Assembly: GCF_014303395.1 (NCBI RefSeq)
Contig: NZ_CP060298.1
Location: forward strand, 744,001 to 808,000
DNA: 64,000 nt
Direction of reading: 5' to 3'
Source of the DNA: Nakamurella sp. PAMC28650
GTDB taxonomy: Bacteria; Actinomycetota; Actinomycetes; Mycobacteriales; Nakamurellaceae
Part shown: piece after piece, positions 40,576 through 48,948 of the stretch
Layout: each line of letters opens with the position of its first letter
How positions within the stretch are numbered: the stretch's first letter is position 1
The notes under the pieces: generated by a model
Seen by the model: only the letters and a program-made list of their open reading frames with translations
Databases searched by the model: none
What the model was told of the DNA's origin: nothing
Translations under genes and position numbers: made by a program

Positions 40576-41772
40576 TCAGCGCAATCTGAGCTCCTGACGG
40601 CGGTCGACGATCGCGCTGACGCGACGGGCGAGTCGATGAGCCGGCCGTTCGACCCCCCGGTGGAACAACTCGGCCGACATCAGCGCGGCGGCGGCGGCGG
40701 CAAGTACGGCGATGCCCAGCCAGGGCCAGGGCGTGGACGCCCTGACCAACAGGGCAGCAGCGACGATCACCGGCTCGTGCACCAGGTAGATGCTGAACGA
40801 TCGGGAACCGGCCCACCGCAACGCCGCAGAGTTCAAGAACGTGACGACCGGACGTGCGCAGAGGCTCAACACCACGACCAGCATCGCACCGACCAGGGAC
40901 AGGAACGTCGTCGTCGGCGCCCAGAATCCGGCGCCGACCGGCGACGGGAAACTGGGGCTGACCAACAGCACCACCCCGGCCACACCCGCGAGCGCGACCC
41001 GGCCCGGTTTTCTCAGACGCCCTGTTGCCAACGCTCGTACCCGAACCACGTTGAGCGCCAGCACCATCCCGATCCCGAACACCGGCAGATACTGCAGCAG
41101 ACCGGACGTCAGGTAGTTGACGGCCGAGATCGACCGCACGCGCGTATCCGTCGCCCCCCAGGCCGACACGGCCGCCAACGCGCCGATGGTCGGCAACCAC
41201 CATCTGCTGCGGGCGCACCGGCGCAGCGCGACGTAGCCGGCAGGCAGCATCAGCGAGAACCAGACTTCCCAGCGCAGCGACCACAGGGGTCCGTCGACCG
41301 TCGAGGTACCGAACAGGAGAACGGCGTCCTGGGCCTGGGACCTGGGCCCCGGGCCCTGATGGCCTCGCAGCCAGACGCTGCCGAAGGTATTGCTGCGCAC
41401 CACCGCGGAGGCCAGCAGGATCGACCCCACCACCGCGCCCCAGACCGGGAGGTAGAGCCGCACCACGCGACCCGCATAGTAGGCGGGCCAGCCAAACCGA
41501 CCGGTCGCGCCGAGTGGCAGGGTCAGCACGAACCCACTGAGCACGAAGAAGATCAGCACCGCCTCGGGACCCGCCCACAACGCCCGCAGCGGCGTCCGGT
41601 AGAGCCACCACACCACTGACCAGGTAGTGCTCGAGGCGGCCGTCTGCACCGCAGACCCGTCGGTCGGGATCGACATCGCCGGCAGGACCAGCAGAGCGTG
41701 ATAGGCAAGCACCACCAGGGCGCACAGCCCTCGAAGTCCGTCCAGCGAGGCGTACCGCTTGTGCTCGGCCAT
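40576..41772 (-). CDS. Acyltransferase 3 family membrane protein (OafA/YrhL-like)
   Basis: 398 residues from ATG 41772 (MAEHKRYASLDGLRGL); 23 further in-frame codons upstream are basic and unlike the family. The hallmark YASLDGLRGLCALVVLAYHA with its conserved His, the FFVLSGFVL helix, PLWSLRWEVWFSL and about ten membrane segments place it in Acyl_transf_3. These enzymes add acetyl or similar groups to sugars of surface glycans or to secreted metabolites. No glycan cluster is adjacent, so the acceptor is unknown. Confidence 0.9.
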   Translation of the reverse strand: MAEHKRYASLDGLRGLCALVVLAYHALLVLPAMSIPTDGSAVQTAASSTTWSVVWWLYRTPLRALWAGPEAVLIFFVLSGFVLTLPLGATGRFGWPAYYAGRVVRLYLPVWGAVVGSILLASAVVRSNTFGSVWLRGHQGPGPRSQAQDAVLLFGTSTVDGPLWSLRWEVWFSLMLPAGYVALRRCARSRWWLPTIGALAAVSAWGATDTRVRSISAVNYLTSGLLQYLPVFGIGMVLALNVVRVRALATGRLRKPGRVALAGVAGVVLLVSPSFPSPVGAGFWAPTTTFLSLVGAMLVVVLSLCARPVVTFLNSAALRWAGSRSFSIYLVHEPVIVAAALLVRASTPWPWLGIAVLAAAAAALMSAELFHRGVERPAHRLARRVSAIVDRRQELRLR

Positions 41773-41872
41773 CCCCCTGTGTCTACCGGCTCTGACTGTG
41801 CTACAACCATGTGTCCGCATGGCCGATCGCGCTCCCAGCATTAGACTTATGGCGTAAGCCGAATGTGTTCAC

Positions 41873-42064
41873 GTGCATGACGTACGTTCCGTACATGGAA
41901 GCCACCCAGCTTCGGAAACCTGCCCGCAATGCGGTGCCGCCGTCTTCGTGATCCAGGAGTCACAGCCTTCGATGCTGGTCACCGACGGGCAGGTGCTGGT
42001 GCCGGTCACCACGCCGGTGTGCGCGAACGGTCACGAGTGGCACTCGCCCCGTGAGACCGCCTGA
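41873..42064 (+). CDS. Small zinc-ribbon-like hypothetical protein
   Basis: 63 residues with a GTG start and no ribosome site, so the start is uncertain. Cysteine pairs ETCPQCGA and VCANGHEWHS could hold one zinc ion. The middle (MLVTDGQVLVPVTT) is beta-strand-like. It diverges from the acyltransferase and precedes the SNF2 remnant. No named family is recognised. Confidence 0.45.
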   Translation: MHDVRSVHGSHPASETCPQCGAAVFVIQESQPSMLVTDGQVLVPVTTPVCANGHEWHSPRETA

Positions 42065-42204
42065 GCATCGCGTCGGCCCGAATGACCGGTGCGGTCGAGA
42101 TCGTCCGACCGGCCGTGACCGGGCAGCTGGTGCTCGTTTCCGCTCCGATCCGCATCGCTGTCAGGGGCCGCTGCCAGCTTCCTGACCATTCCGATCTGAC
42201 TGGC

Positions 42205-42404
42205 GAGGAGCCTGCAAAATGCGTGCGGAACCGTCTGGATGCCGACGGCATCGAGTACGGCTACCTCGACGGAGCACCCGGAATCGGCCGCAGGTCCTGC
42301 AGGAGTTCAAGAACGGCACCGCCCCTGTCTTCCTGATCAGCCTGAAGGCCGGTGGGGTCGGGCTCAACCTGACCGAGGCCGACTACTGCATGCTGCTGGA
42401 TCCT
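42205..42404 (+). pseudogene. SNF2-family helicase C-terminal fragment, frameshifted
   Basis: One frame reads [20 protein letters not shown] then LDG; after a one-base shift near 42270 another frame continues with [31 protein letters not shown] and [12 protein letters not shown]. These are helicase motifs IV-V of SNF2/Swi2 ATPases. The expected WWNP and motif VI are replaced by unrelated sequence, and the rest of the gene is absent. This is a short, decayed remnant. The remaining bases from 42405 to 42564 hold no gene. Confidence 0.85.
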
Positions 42405-42516
42405 CCACCCGTGCATCAGGCCAGGTGGGGTGCGAACTCCCTCCCCGCAATCCACCGGCGGTGTCGATTCATCAGGCGACTGTCGGTGTCGTAGGTCACG
42501 ATGGCAGGGCGTCATC

Positions 42517-42540
42517 CGCCCCGGACCACTCACCGGGGCG
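42517..42540. promoter_or_regulatory. Inverted repeat upstream of the alpha-amylase
   Basis: CGCCCCGG (42517-42524) and CCGGGGCG (42533-42540) form an eight-bp stem with an eight-base loop, 24 bp before the amylase start. It could be an operator or an RNA hairpin near the ribosome site; the evidence is only structural. Confidence 0.35.
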
Positions 42541-42564
42541 ACCGAACAGGGGTAGGAGCAGAGC

Positions 42565-44286
42565 TTGTTGGACACCAGATCATCGGCCGGCGGACAGCGG
42601 CCGGGCAGGGCGAAGTGGGGCAGATCCGGCGGGGGCAGGGCCAGATGGGGCAGGGCCAGATGGGGCAGAGCAGCCCGGATCAACAGTGGCGTCGCCGCCA
42701 TTGCCGCGGCCGTCCTGGCCATCGCCCTGCTGCCGTCCCCGACCACCGGCGGCGCGTCGACCCGGACGGCGGTCGGCAACGCGTCTACCAGCACGGCCGT
42801 CGGTGGCGCGACGTCCGCCGGCACGGCGGCCCGGGCCACGCCCGCCCACCCCGGCCGCAGTCTGTCGAAGGACGTCATCGCGAACCTGTTCGAGTGGAAC
42901 TGGCGGTCGGTCACCACGGAGTGCACCCACGTCCTCGGGCCCAACGGCTACGGAGCCGTCCAGGTCGCGCCGCCGCAGGACTCCGTCAAGCGCACGGCTC
43001 TCGGCAACGGCAGCAACACCGTTCTGCACCCGTGGTGGGAGGTCTACCAGCCGGTCGACTACCAATTGAACAGCCGGATGGGCAACGAGGCCCAGTTCAA
43101 GTCGATGGTCGCGACCTGCCGGAAGGCGGGCGTGCAGGTGATCGTCGATGCCGTCATCAACCACATGACGGGCCAGGGCAACGTTTCCTACGGCGGCGTG
43201 AGCTACACGAAGTACAACTATGCCGGCCTGTACTCGCCGGCCGACTTCCACAGCAGCCCGGCCGACTGTCCGGTACCGCCCACCGCGGGCAACGGCGACC
43301 AGAACGGTTCCATCGCCGACTTCAACAGCTACACGCAGGTCTTCAACTGCGAGTTGGTCGGTCTCAGCGATCTGCGCACGTCGTCGAACAAGGTCCGCGA
43401 CACGCTGGCCGCCTACCTCAACAAGTTACTGGGCTATGGGGTCTCCGGCTTCCGGGTCGACGCCGCGAAGCACATCGGTCAGACAGACCTCGACGCCATC
43501 GAGTCGCGTCTGCACCGGACGGTCGACGGCACCCGTCCCTACCTCGCCCTCGAGGTGGGAACCGGGAGTCCAGGCCGTATCTCGCCCTTCGCGTTCCAGG
43601 CCCAGGGCAGCCTGCTGGGCTTCGACTTCGCTTCCCAGATCCAGTCCGCGTTCCGCAGCTACACCAGTGCCCCCGGCGGCAACATCGGTGATCTGAAGGT
43701 GTTCGGCGAGCAGTCCGGCCTCCTGCCGAGCAACCGGTCGCTGGCGTTCGTCGAGAACCACGACACCGAACGGAACAATTCGACGCTCAACTACAAGAGC
43801 GACGCCAACACCGTCGCCACCGAGTTCATGCTCGCCTACGGCTACGGAAGGCCCGCCGTCTACTCGAGCTTCGCCTGGACCACCACCGACGACGGGCCAC
43901 CCTCGGACGCCAACGGAATGGTGACCGACACCGACTGCACGAACGGCTGGGTCTGCGTCGACCGGTTCACCGGGGTCGCCGACCTGGTCGGCTGGCACAA
44001 CTACGCAGGGTCGGCCGAGGTGGCCAACTGGTGGGACGACGGCAACAACCTGGCCGCGTTCTCCAGAGGTGACCGGGCCTGGATCGCGATCAACAACGAG
44101 ACCGCGGCCAGGACGGTCACCGTCGAGACGGGACTGCCGGCCGGGCGGTACTGCGACGTCATCCACGGCGCTCGACAGGGTCACGCCTGCTCCGGTCCCG
44201 TCGTGACGGTCGGCTCGCACGGCCGCGCGACGGTCACGGTGCCGGCCAAGGACTCGGTGGCGATCTACGCCCTGTCCCGGATCTGA
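42565..44286 (+). CDS. Secreted alpha-amylase, GH13 family
   Basis: 573 residues if the TTG at 42565 behind AGGAG is used. The N-terminus has a WGR-rich repeat (GGGRARWGRARWGR, from two copies of a 15-bp DNA unit) ahead of a signal peptide (AAIAAAVLAIALLPSP). Catalytic GH13 regions are intact: DAVINH (195-200), nucleophile Asp299 (GFRVDAAKH), acid Glu330 (ALEVG) and Asp400 (FVENHD). A small C-terminal beta domain ends at 573. It hydrolyses starch outside the cell. A strong terminator follows. Confidence 0.93.
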   Translation: MLDTRSSAGGQRPGRAKWGRSGGGRARWGRARWGRAARINSGVAAIAAAVLAIALLPSPTTGGASTRTAVGNASTSTAVGGATSAGTAARATPAHPGRSLSKDVIANLFEWNWRSVTTECTHVLGPNGYGAVQVAPPQDSVKRTALGNGSNTVLHPWWEVYQPVDYQLNSRMGNEAQFKSMVATCRKAGVQVIVDAVINHMTGQGNVSYGGVSYTKYNYAGLYSPADFHSSPADCPVPPTAGNGDQNGSIADFNSYTQVFNCELVGLSDLRTSSNKVRDTLAAYLNKLLGYGVSGFRVDAAKHIGQTDLDAIESRLHRTVDGTRPYLALEVGTGSPGRISPFAFQAQGSLLGFDFASQIQSAFRSYTSAPGGNIGDLKVFGEQSGLLPSNRSLAFVENHDTERNNSTLNYKSDANTVATEFMLAYGYGRPAVYSSFAWTTTDDGPPSDANGMVTDTDCTNGWVCVDRFTGVADLVGWHNYAGSAEVANWWDDGNNLAAFSRGDRAWIAINNETAARTVTVETGLPAGRYCDVIHGARQGHACSGPVVTVGSHGRATVTVPAKDSVAIYALSRI

Positions 44287-44290
44287 CGGC

Positions 44291-44332
44291 GACCGCCGGG
44301 TACGGATGCCCAGGCGTCCGTACCCGGCGGTC
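44291..44332 (+). terminator. Strong stem-loop terminator after the amylase gene
   Basis: GACCGCCGGGTACGGA (44291-44306) pairs perfectly over 16 bp with TCCGTACCCGGCGGTC (44317-44332) around a ten-base loop, starting four bases after the amylase stop. T-rich tail is absent, as is common for actinobacterial hairpin terminators. Confidence 0.8.
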
Positions 44333-44414
44333 CTGGATGACGGCCTGAAGCCACCGAACGGAATGAGGTGCATCCCCGCTCGCGGTGGGCCCGGCCAGTC
44401 GGCAAACTGGTGGC

Positions 44415-44852
44415 ATGACGGACGACTTCCACCCCGACCTTGTCCACGCCCAGCCCAACCTGCGGCACATCCGGGCCGACGAGATCGACGGCGAAACGGC
44501 TCAGACGTCAGGCATGCAGCGATTTGCCGCGATCAGCCGGTCGAAGGTCGGTTCGGAACGGCTCTGGATGGGGCAGACCCACGTGCGGCCGCTCATGCAC
44601 TCGGACAACCATCATCACGGCGAGGCCGAAACGGCCATCTACGTCGTCAGCGGGTCGCCGGAATTCGTCTTCCTCGATGAGGAGACCGGCGAGGAGGTGA
44701 GGCTGCGGGCGGCGCCGGGGGACTATGTGTTCGTCCCGCCCTACACGCCTCACCGCGAGGAGAACAACCACCCTGACGTCGAGGCGGTCGTCGTCATCGC
44801 GCGGAGCACCCAGGAGGCCATCGTCGTCAACCTGCCGTCGCTCCGGGGCTGA
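44415..44852 (+). CDS. Cupin-domain protein
   Basis: 145 residues from ATG 44415. Cupin motif 1 HHHGEAETAIYVVSGSPEF supplies three His and one Glu for a metal, and motif 2 PGDYVFVPPYTPHRE supplies the last His. A small single-domain cupin; related proteins bind or oxidise small acids or sugars, or act as sensors. The gene is short of neighbours with a clear function; a squalene-cyclase-like gene follows 46 bp later and may be co-transcribed. Confidence 0.88.
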   Translation: MTDDFHPDLVHAQPNLRHIRADEIDGETAQTSGMQRFAAISRSKVGSERLWMGQTHVRPLMHSDNHHHGEAETAIYVVSGSPEFVFLDEETGEEVRLRAAPGDYVFVPPYTPHREENNHPDVEAVVVIARSTQEAIVVNLPSLRG

Positions 44853-44898
44853 GGGTGGACGCGCTGCGACTGTCGGTGACCGCGTCTATCTTGGGCCC

Positions 44899-45843
44899 AT
44901 GATCGCCGTGGACTGGCTGCTCGACTCCGATCCGTCGCTGCGCTGGCAGGTGCTGCGCGATCTGACCGACTCACCCCCAGAGGTGGTGGCCGCCGAGCGC
45001 GCCCGCGTCGCGACGCAGGGGTGGGGTGCTCAGCTGCTCGCTCTGCGCGGCGACGACGGTCTGTGGGCCGGCGGAGCCTGCTTTCCCGCGGACTTCCGCG
45101 GCGACTTCTCCGGCGGTCAGCCCTGGACCTCCACGCTGCCCACCCTGCAACTGCTGCGCGACACCGGTATCGACCCGGATGCACCGGCCGTCCGCACGAT
45201 GATCGCGGCGGTGCGGGAAGACTGCCGATGGGAGCACGCGGGGCAGCCGTTCTTCGCCGGCGAGGTCGAGCCGTGCATCAACGGGCGGACCGTCGCGATC
45301 GGAGCGTATTTCGGGGAGGAGGTGGACGGCATCGTCGCCCGGCTGCTCGGCGAGCAACTCGGAGACGGCGGCTGGAATTGCGAGGCGGAGAACGGATCCA
45401 CGCGCGGATCGTTCGCGACCACGATCTGCGTGCTCGAGGGTTTGCTCGCCTACGAGCAGGCGACCGGTGGCTCGACGCAGACCCTCGCCGCTCGACGACG
45501 TGGGCACGAGTATCTGCTCGACCGCCGGCTGTTCCGGCGGCTGAGCACGGGTGAGGTGGTCGACCCCGACTGGCTGCGCTTCTCCTTCCCCACCTGGTGG
45601 CACTACGACGTGCTCCGCGCGCTGGACTACTTGCATGCCACCGGTGATGCGCCGGATCCACGCCTGGCCGAGGCGATCGCGCTGCTTCGCTCGAAGCAGC
45701 AGCCCGACGGCACCTGGCTACTGGAGCACACCCATCCCGGCGCGCAGCATTTCCTGATGGAAGACGGCGACGGACGACCCAGCCGCTGGAACACTCTCCG
45801 CGCCCTTCGGGTGCTGGACTGGTACGGCTCCACGGTCGACTAG
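44899..45843 (+). CDS. Prenyltransferase/squalene-cyclase-like (alpha/alpha toroid) protein
   Basis: 314 residues. It contains repeated toroid elements with QW-like motifs (GDDGLWAGG, LGDGGWNCEAENG, QQPDGTWLLEH) found in squalene cyclase and prenyltransferase barrels. It is half the length of true hopene cyclases and lacks an obvious DxDD motif, so cyclase activity is doubtful. The WHYDVLRALDYL segment recurs in short actinobacterial relatives. No membrane segment or signal is seen. Function unknown; a sugar or lipid hydrolase-like role is conceivable. Confidence 0.75.
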   Translation: MIAVDWLLDSDPSLRWQVLRDLTDSPPEVVAAERARVATQGWGAQLLALRGDDGLWAGGACFPADFRGDFSGGQPWTSTLPTLQLLRDTGIDPDAPAVRTMIAAVREDCRWEHAGQPFFAGEVEPCINGRTVAIGAYFGEEVDGIVARLLGEQLGDGGWNCEAENGSTRGSFATTICVLEGLLAYEQATGGSTQTLAARRRGHEYLLDRRLFRRLSTGEVVDPDWLRFSFPTWWHYDVLRALDYLHATGDAPDPRLAEAIALLRSKQQPDGTWLLEHTHPGAQHFLMEDGDGRPSRWNTLRALRVLDWYGSTVD

Positions 45844-45890
45844 AGCGTCTGTCCATCAGATCGGTTCCTGCGGCAGCACTCTCGCCAGGG

Positions 45891-46100
45891 CTATCGGGCG
45901 CGCGACTGGTCCCGGTCGTCGCCGGTCACTTCGAGCGGCACGCTCGTCACGTCACCCTGCATCTCGGCCCTGGCCTGCTCGGCCTCTGACTTCAGCTCTT
46001 CGTAGCGCGCTGCGGACTTCGGATCGTCCCTGGCCGCGTTGCGCTCACCCACCACCCGCACAAACCAGTCCCTGGGTGCTTCACCCGGTAGTCGCGTCAT
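45891..46100 (-). CDS. Small charged hypothetical protein
   Basis: 69 residues with ATG at 46100 and a GAGAGG about 15 bases upstream. Composition is highly charged and helical (KSAARYEELKSEAEQARAEM), coiled-coil-like, without Cys or membrane segment. It diverges from the CsbD-like gene. I recognise no family. Confidence 0.5.
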   Translation of the reverse strand: MTRLPGEAPRDWFVRVVGERNAARDDPKSAARYEELKSEAEQARAEMQGDVTSVPLEVTGDDRDQSRAR

Positions 46101-46227
46101 AGCTTTCAGTTAACACCTCTCGATGGCGCTCACGACTTACACATGAACTGAGGAGTTTGTGTGGGCTGGTAGGGAGAAACCTGGAACGTACGAAGTTCTC
46201 TCTTCGCCACACCACCGGAGGTTTGCC

Positions 46228-46413
46228 ATGGCACTGGACGACAAGATCAGCAACAAGGCCGAGGAATTGGGCGGCAAGGCCAAGGAGGCGGCCGGCCACG
46301 CGACCGGCAACCAGGACCTCGAGGCCGAGGGCCAGGGCGACCAGGCCTCGTCGCACGTCAAGCAGGCGGGCGAGAAGATCAAGGACGCCGCGAAGGATCT
46401 CTTCGGCAAGTAG
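46228..46413 (+). CDS. CsbD-family stress protein
   Basis: 61 residues with GGAGG six bases before the ATG. The CsbD pattern is complete: a lysine/glutamate-rich helix with KAEELGGKAKEAAGHATG and VKQAGEKIKDAAKDLFGK. In Bacillus and actinobacteria such proteins accumulate under general stress control; their molecular role is unknown. The gene is monocistronic and convergent with a MarR gene. Confidence 0.92.
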   Translation: MALDDKISNKAEELGGKAKEAAGHATGNQDLEAEGQGDQASSHVKQAGEKIKDAAKDLFGK

Positions 46414-46439
46414 TCATCAGGACGGGTCGGCCCGCCGGA

Positions 46440-46880
46440 TCAGTGATCCTCCGGCGGAGCGACCTTGTCCAGCAGTTCGGCCAGTACCCACCGTTCGGAG
46501 TCGTCGAGTTGCGCGAACAGATGCTCCCCAGCGGCGGCCCGCGCCTCGGCCATCTCTCGCTGCACGGCCAGCCCGTGCTCGGTCAGCCTGACCAGGATCG
46601 AGCGCCGGTTCTCCGGGTCGATGGCCCGCTCCACCAGCCCGGCCCGCTCCAGAGCGTCGACCAGACCCGTCGCCGAACGCGGCACGATGCCCATCCGTGA
46701 CGCCAACTCACCCATTCGCCAGGGGCTCTCCCCCCTTGAGACCAGGCGGAGCATCCGCTCCTGCGCGGGGGTCAGGCCCAGCGGCGCCAACGCTTTGACC
46801 GAGGCGCGCCGAAGTCGGTGAGCAGACCGCATCAGCCGTTCGACCAGCTCGGCCGTGGTGATGGCGGGTGTGACACCCAT
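46440..46880 (-). CDS. MarR-family regulator beside an ABC exporter
   Basis: 146 residues, ATG preceded by GGAAGG. The winged helix reads WRMGELASRMGIVPRSATGLVDAL with wing VERAIDPENRRSILVRLTEHG, including the conserved salt-bridge Asp-Arg of the MarR wing. It diverges from a large ABC exporter, the usual arrangement for a repressor of drug efflux. Effector not known. Confidence 0.9.
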   Translation of the reverse strand: MGVTPAITTAELVERLMRSAHRLRRASVKALAPLGLTPAQERMLRLVSRGESPWRMGELASRMGIVPRSATGLVDALERAGLVERAIDPENRRSILVRLTEHGLAVQREMAEARAAAGEHLFAQLDDSERWVLAELLDKVAPPEDH

Positions 46881-47018
46881 TGCTGCCTTCCTCTCCGCTC
46901 ACGGATCGAACCACCGGCCCACCGACCCACCGATGGACGGACCCACACGCCGACCTGCCGGGAATGGTCCGAGCGCCTTGGACGTTGACCCTGTCGTCTC
47001 CTCATCGTGAGTTTACCT

Positions 47019-47044
47019 CAGTATGCGCTACACTCACCAGTATG
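47019..47044. promoter_or_regulatory. Candidate control region of marR/ABC exporter pair
   Basis: CAGTATG occurs at 47019-47025 and 47038-47044, 19 bp apart, each after an A/C-rich CTC/CAC. It is in the only AT-richer part of the 197-bp divergent gap, about 35 bp before the exporter start. This may be the MarR-binding region; the match is weak. Confidence 0.3.
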
Positions 47045-47077
47045 ACGTAGAGACGCGCTCAACAGAAGGGAGTGCCC

Positions 47078-48943
47078 ATGACCACGGCCACTCAGAACAC
47101 CCGGAACCGACCATCCGGCGCCGGCGGCATCAATCGCACCCGCGGACCGAAGGACGACCGGCCCGCGCCGATCGCCCAGCCCGGCGACATCCACCGGATC
47201 TTCACCCTCTTCGCCGAGCATCGGGCCCGGCTGGCCATTGTCGGCCTGCTCATCGTCGCCTCGGCCCTGATCTCCCTCGCCTCCCCGTTCCTGCTCCGCA
47301 GCATCCTGGACGTCACCCTCCCCGGGCGGGACACCAGAGGCACGGTCCTGCTGGCCTCCGGCATGATCGCCGTGGCCATCGGCACCAGCGTGCTGGGCGT
47401 CATCCAATCCCGTCAGTCGACGCTCGTCGGGCAGGGCGTCATGCACCGCCTGCGCACCGCGGTCTACTCCCACCTGCAGAAACTCTCCCTCAGCTTCTAC
47501 ACGAAGACGCGCACCGGCGAGGTCCAGTCGCGCATCGCCAACGACATCGGGGCGATGCAGGCCACCGTCACGAACACCGCCACCAGCATCGTCTCCTCCG
47601 GCACCACGGTGATCGCGACCTTCGTCGCGATGCTGGCGCTGGACTGGAAGCTGACGCTGGTCAGCCTCGTGCTGGTCCCGCTGTTCGTCTGGATCTCCCG
47701 CAAGGTCGGCAGCATGCGTCGGCAGATCGCGACCAACCGTCAGGAGCGGATGGCCGACATGTCGTCGATGGTCGCCGAGTCCCTCTCGGTGTCCGGCGTG
47801 CTGCTGACCAAGACGATGGGTCGCAGTGACCAGCTCTCCCAACGTTTCTCGAAGGCATCGTCCGAACTGGCCGACCTCGAGGTCCGGTCCGCGATGACCG
47901 GCCGCTGGCGTCAGTCGACCATCGGGATCATCATCTCGGTGCTGCCCGCAGCCATCTACCTGGCTGCCGCGTTCACCGTCTCCGGCACCACCGGGGTGGT
48001 GTCGATCGGGACCCTGGTCGCCTTCACGACCCTGCAGGGCCAGCTCTTCCGCCCGATGATGCAACTGCTGTCCACCGGCGTCGACCTGCAGACCTCGCTC
48101 GCGATGTTCCGCCGGGTGTTCGACTACCTCGATCTACCCATCGAGATCAAGGAACCGGTGGAGCCGGTCCGGCTCCAGATCCTCGCCGGTGAACTGCGTT
48201 TCGACAACGTGAGCTTCGCCTACCCGGGGACGGAATCGAAGACCCTCGACCACATCGACCTGACGATCGCGCCCGGGCACCACGTGGCCGTCGTCGGTGC
48301 CACCGGCTCCGGCAAGACCACCCTGGGCTACCTGGGCGCCCGGTTGTACGAACCCGATCTCGGCACCGTCACCCTCGACGGGGTCCCGCTGGGCGACCTG
48401 ACGCAGGTCGACCTGGCCGGCGCGATCGGCATCGTCTCCCAGGAGACCTACCTCCTGCACGCCTCGATCGCGGAGAACCTCCGATTCGCCAAACCCGATG
48501 CCACGCAACAGGAACTGGAAGATGCCGCGGGTGCGGCACAGATCCACGAACTGATCGCCGGACTCCCGGCGGGCTACGAAACCGTCGTCGGCGAGCGTGG
48601 CTATCGATTCTCCGGAGGCGAGAAGCAGCGTCTGGCCATCGCCAGGATCATCCTGCGCGACCCGAAGGTGCTGATCCTGGACGAGGCCACCAGTGCGCTG
48701 GACACCCGCACAGAGGCGGCGGTCGTCAAGGCCATCTCGGCCATCTCGCAGGACCGCACGACCCTGACCATCGCCCACCGGCTGTCCACCGTGCGTGACG
48801 CCGACGAGATCGTCGTGATGGACCACGGCCGGATCATCGAACGTGGAACCCACGACGAACTGCTGGCCGCCGACGGCGCCTACGCCCGATTGATCGCCCG
48901 GGACAACGCGTCTCGGGGTCCTGACCGGCCGTCGATACCCTGA
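47078..48943 (+). CDS. ABC exporter, fused permease and ATPase (multidrug type)
   Basis: 621 residues from ATG 47078 with GAAGGGAG five bases upstream. The N-terminal half has six membrane segments and the coupling-helix region FYTKTRTGEVQSRIANDIG. The ATPase half has Walker A GATGSGKT (about 406-413), Q-loop SQETYLL, signature FSGGEKQR (about 511) and Walker B VLILDEATSALD (about 530). Such half-transporters work as dimers to export drugs, lipids or peptides. The adjacent MarR gene implies ligand-controlled efflux. An identical-strand kinase follows six bases later. Confidence 0.94.
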   Translation: MTTATQNTRNRPSGAGGINRTRGPKDDRPAPIAQPGDIHRIFTLFAEHRARLAIVGLLIVASALISLASPFLLRSILDVTLPGRDTRGTVLLASGMIAVAIGTSVLGVIQSRQSTLVGQGVMHRLRTAVYSHLQKLSLSFYTKTRTGEVQSRIANDIGAMQATVTNTATSIVSSGTTVIATFVAMLALDWKLTLVSLVLVPLFVWISRKVGSMRRQIATNRQERMADMSSMVAESLSVSGVLLTKTMGRSDQLSQRFSKASSELADLEVRSAMTGRWRQSTIGIIISVLPAAIYLAAAFTVSGTTGVVSIGTLVAFTTLQGQLFRPMMQLLSTGVDLQTSLAMFRRVFDYLDLPIEIKEPVEPVRLQILAGELRFDNVSFAYPGTESKTLDHIDLTIAPGHHVAVVGATGSGKTTLGYLGARLYEPDLGTVTLDGVPLGDLTQVDLAGAIGIVSQETYLLHASIAENLRFAKPDATQQELEDAAGAAQIHELIAGLPAGYETVVGERGYRFSGGEKQRLAIARIILRDPKVLILDEATSALDTRTEAAVVKAISAISQDRTTLTIAHRLSTVRDADEIVVMDHGRIIERGTHDELLAADGAYARLIARDNASRGPDRPSIP

Positions 48944-48948
48944 CCCGC

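Noticed and set aside
41873-42064. Considered as the N-terminal zinc part of the SNF2 remnant
   Set aside because: It has its own stop and shows no helicase or SWIM-domain pattern (CxC...CxH), so it is listed as a separate small protein.
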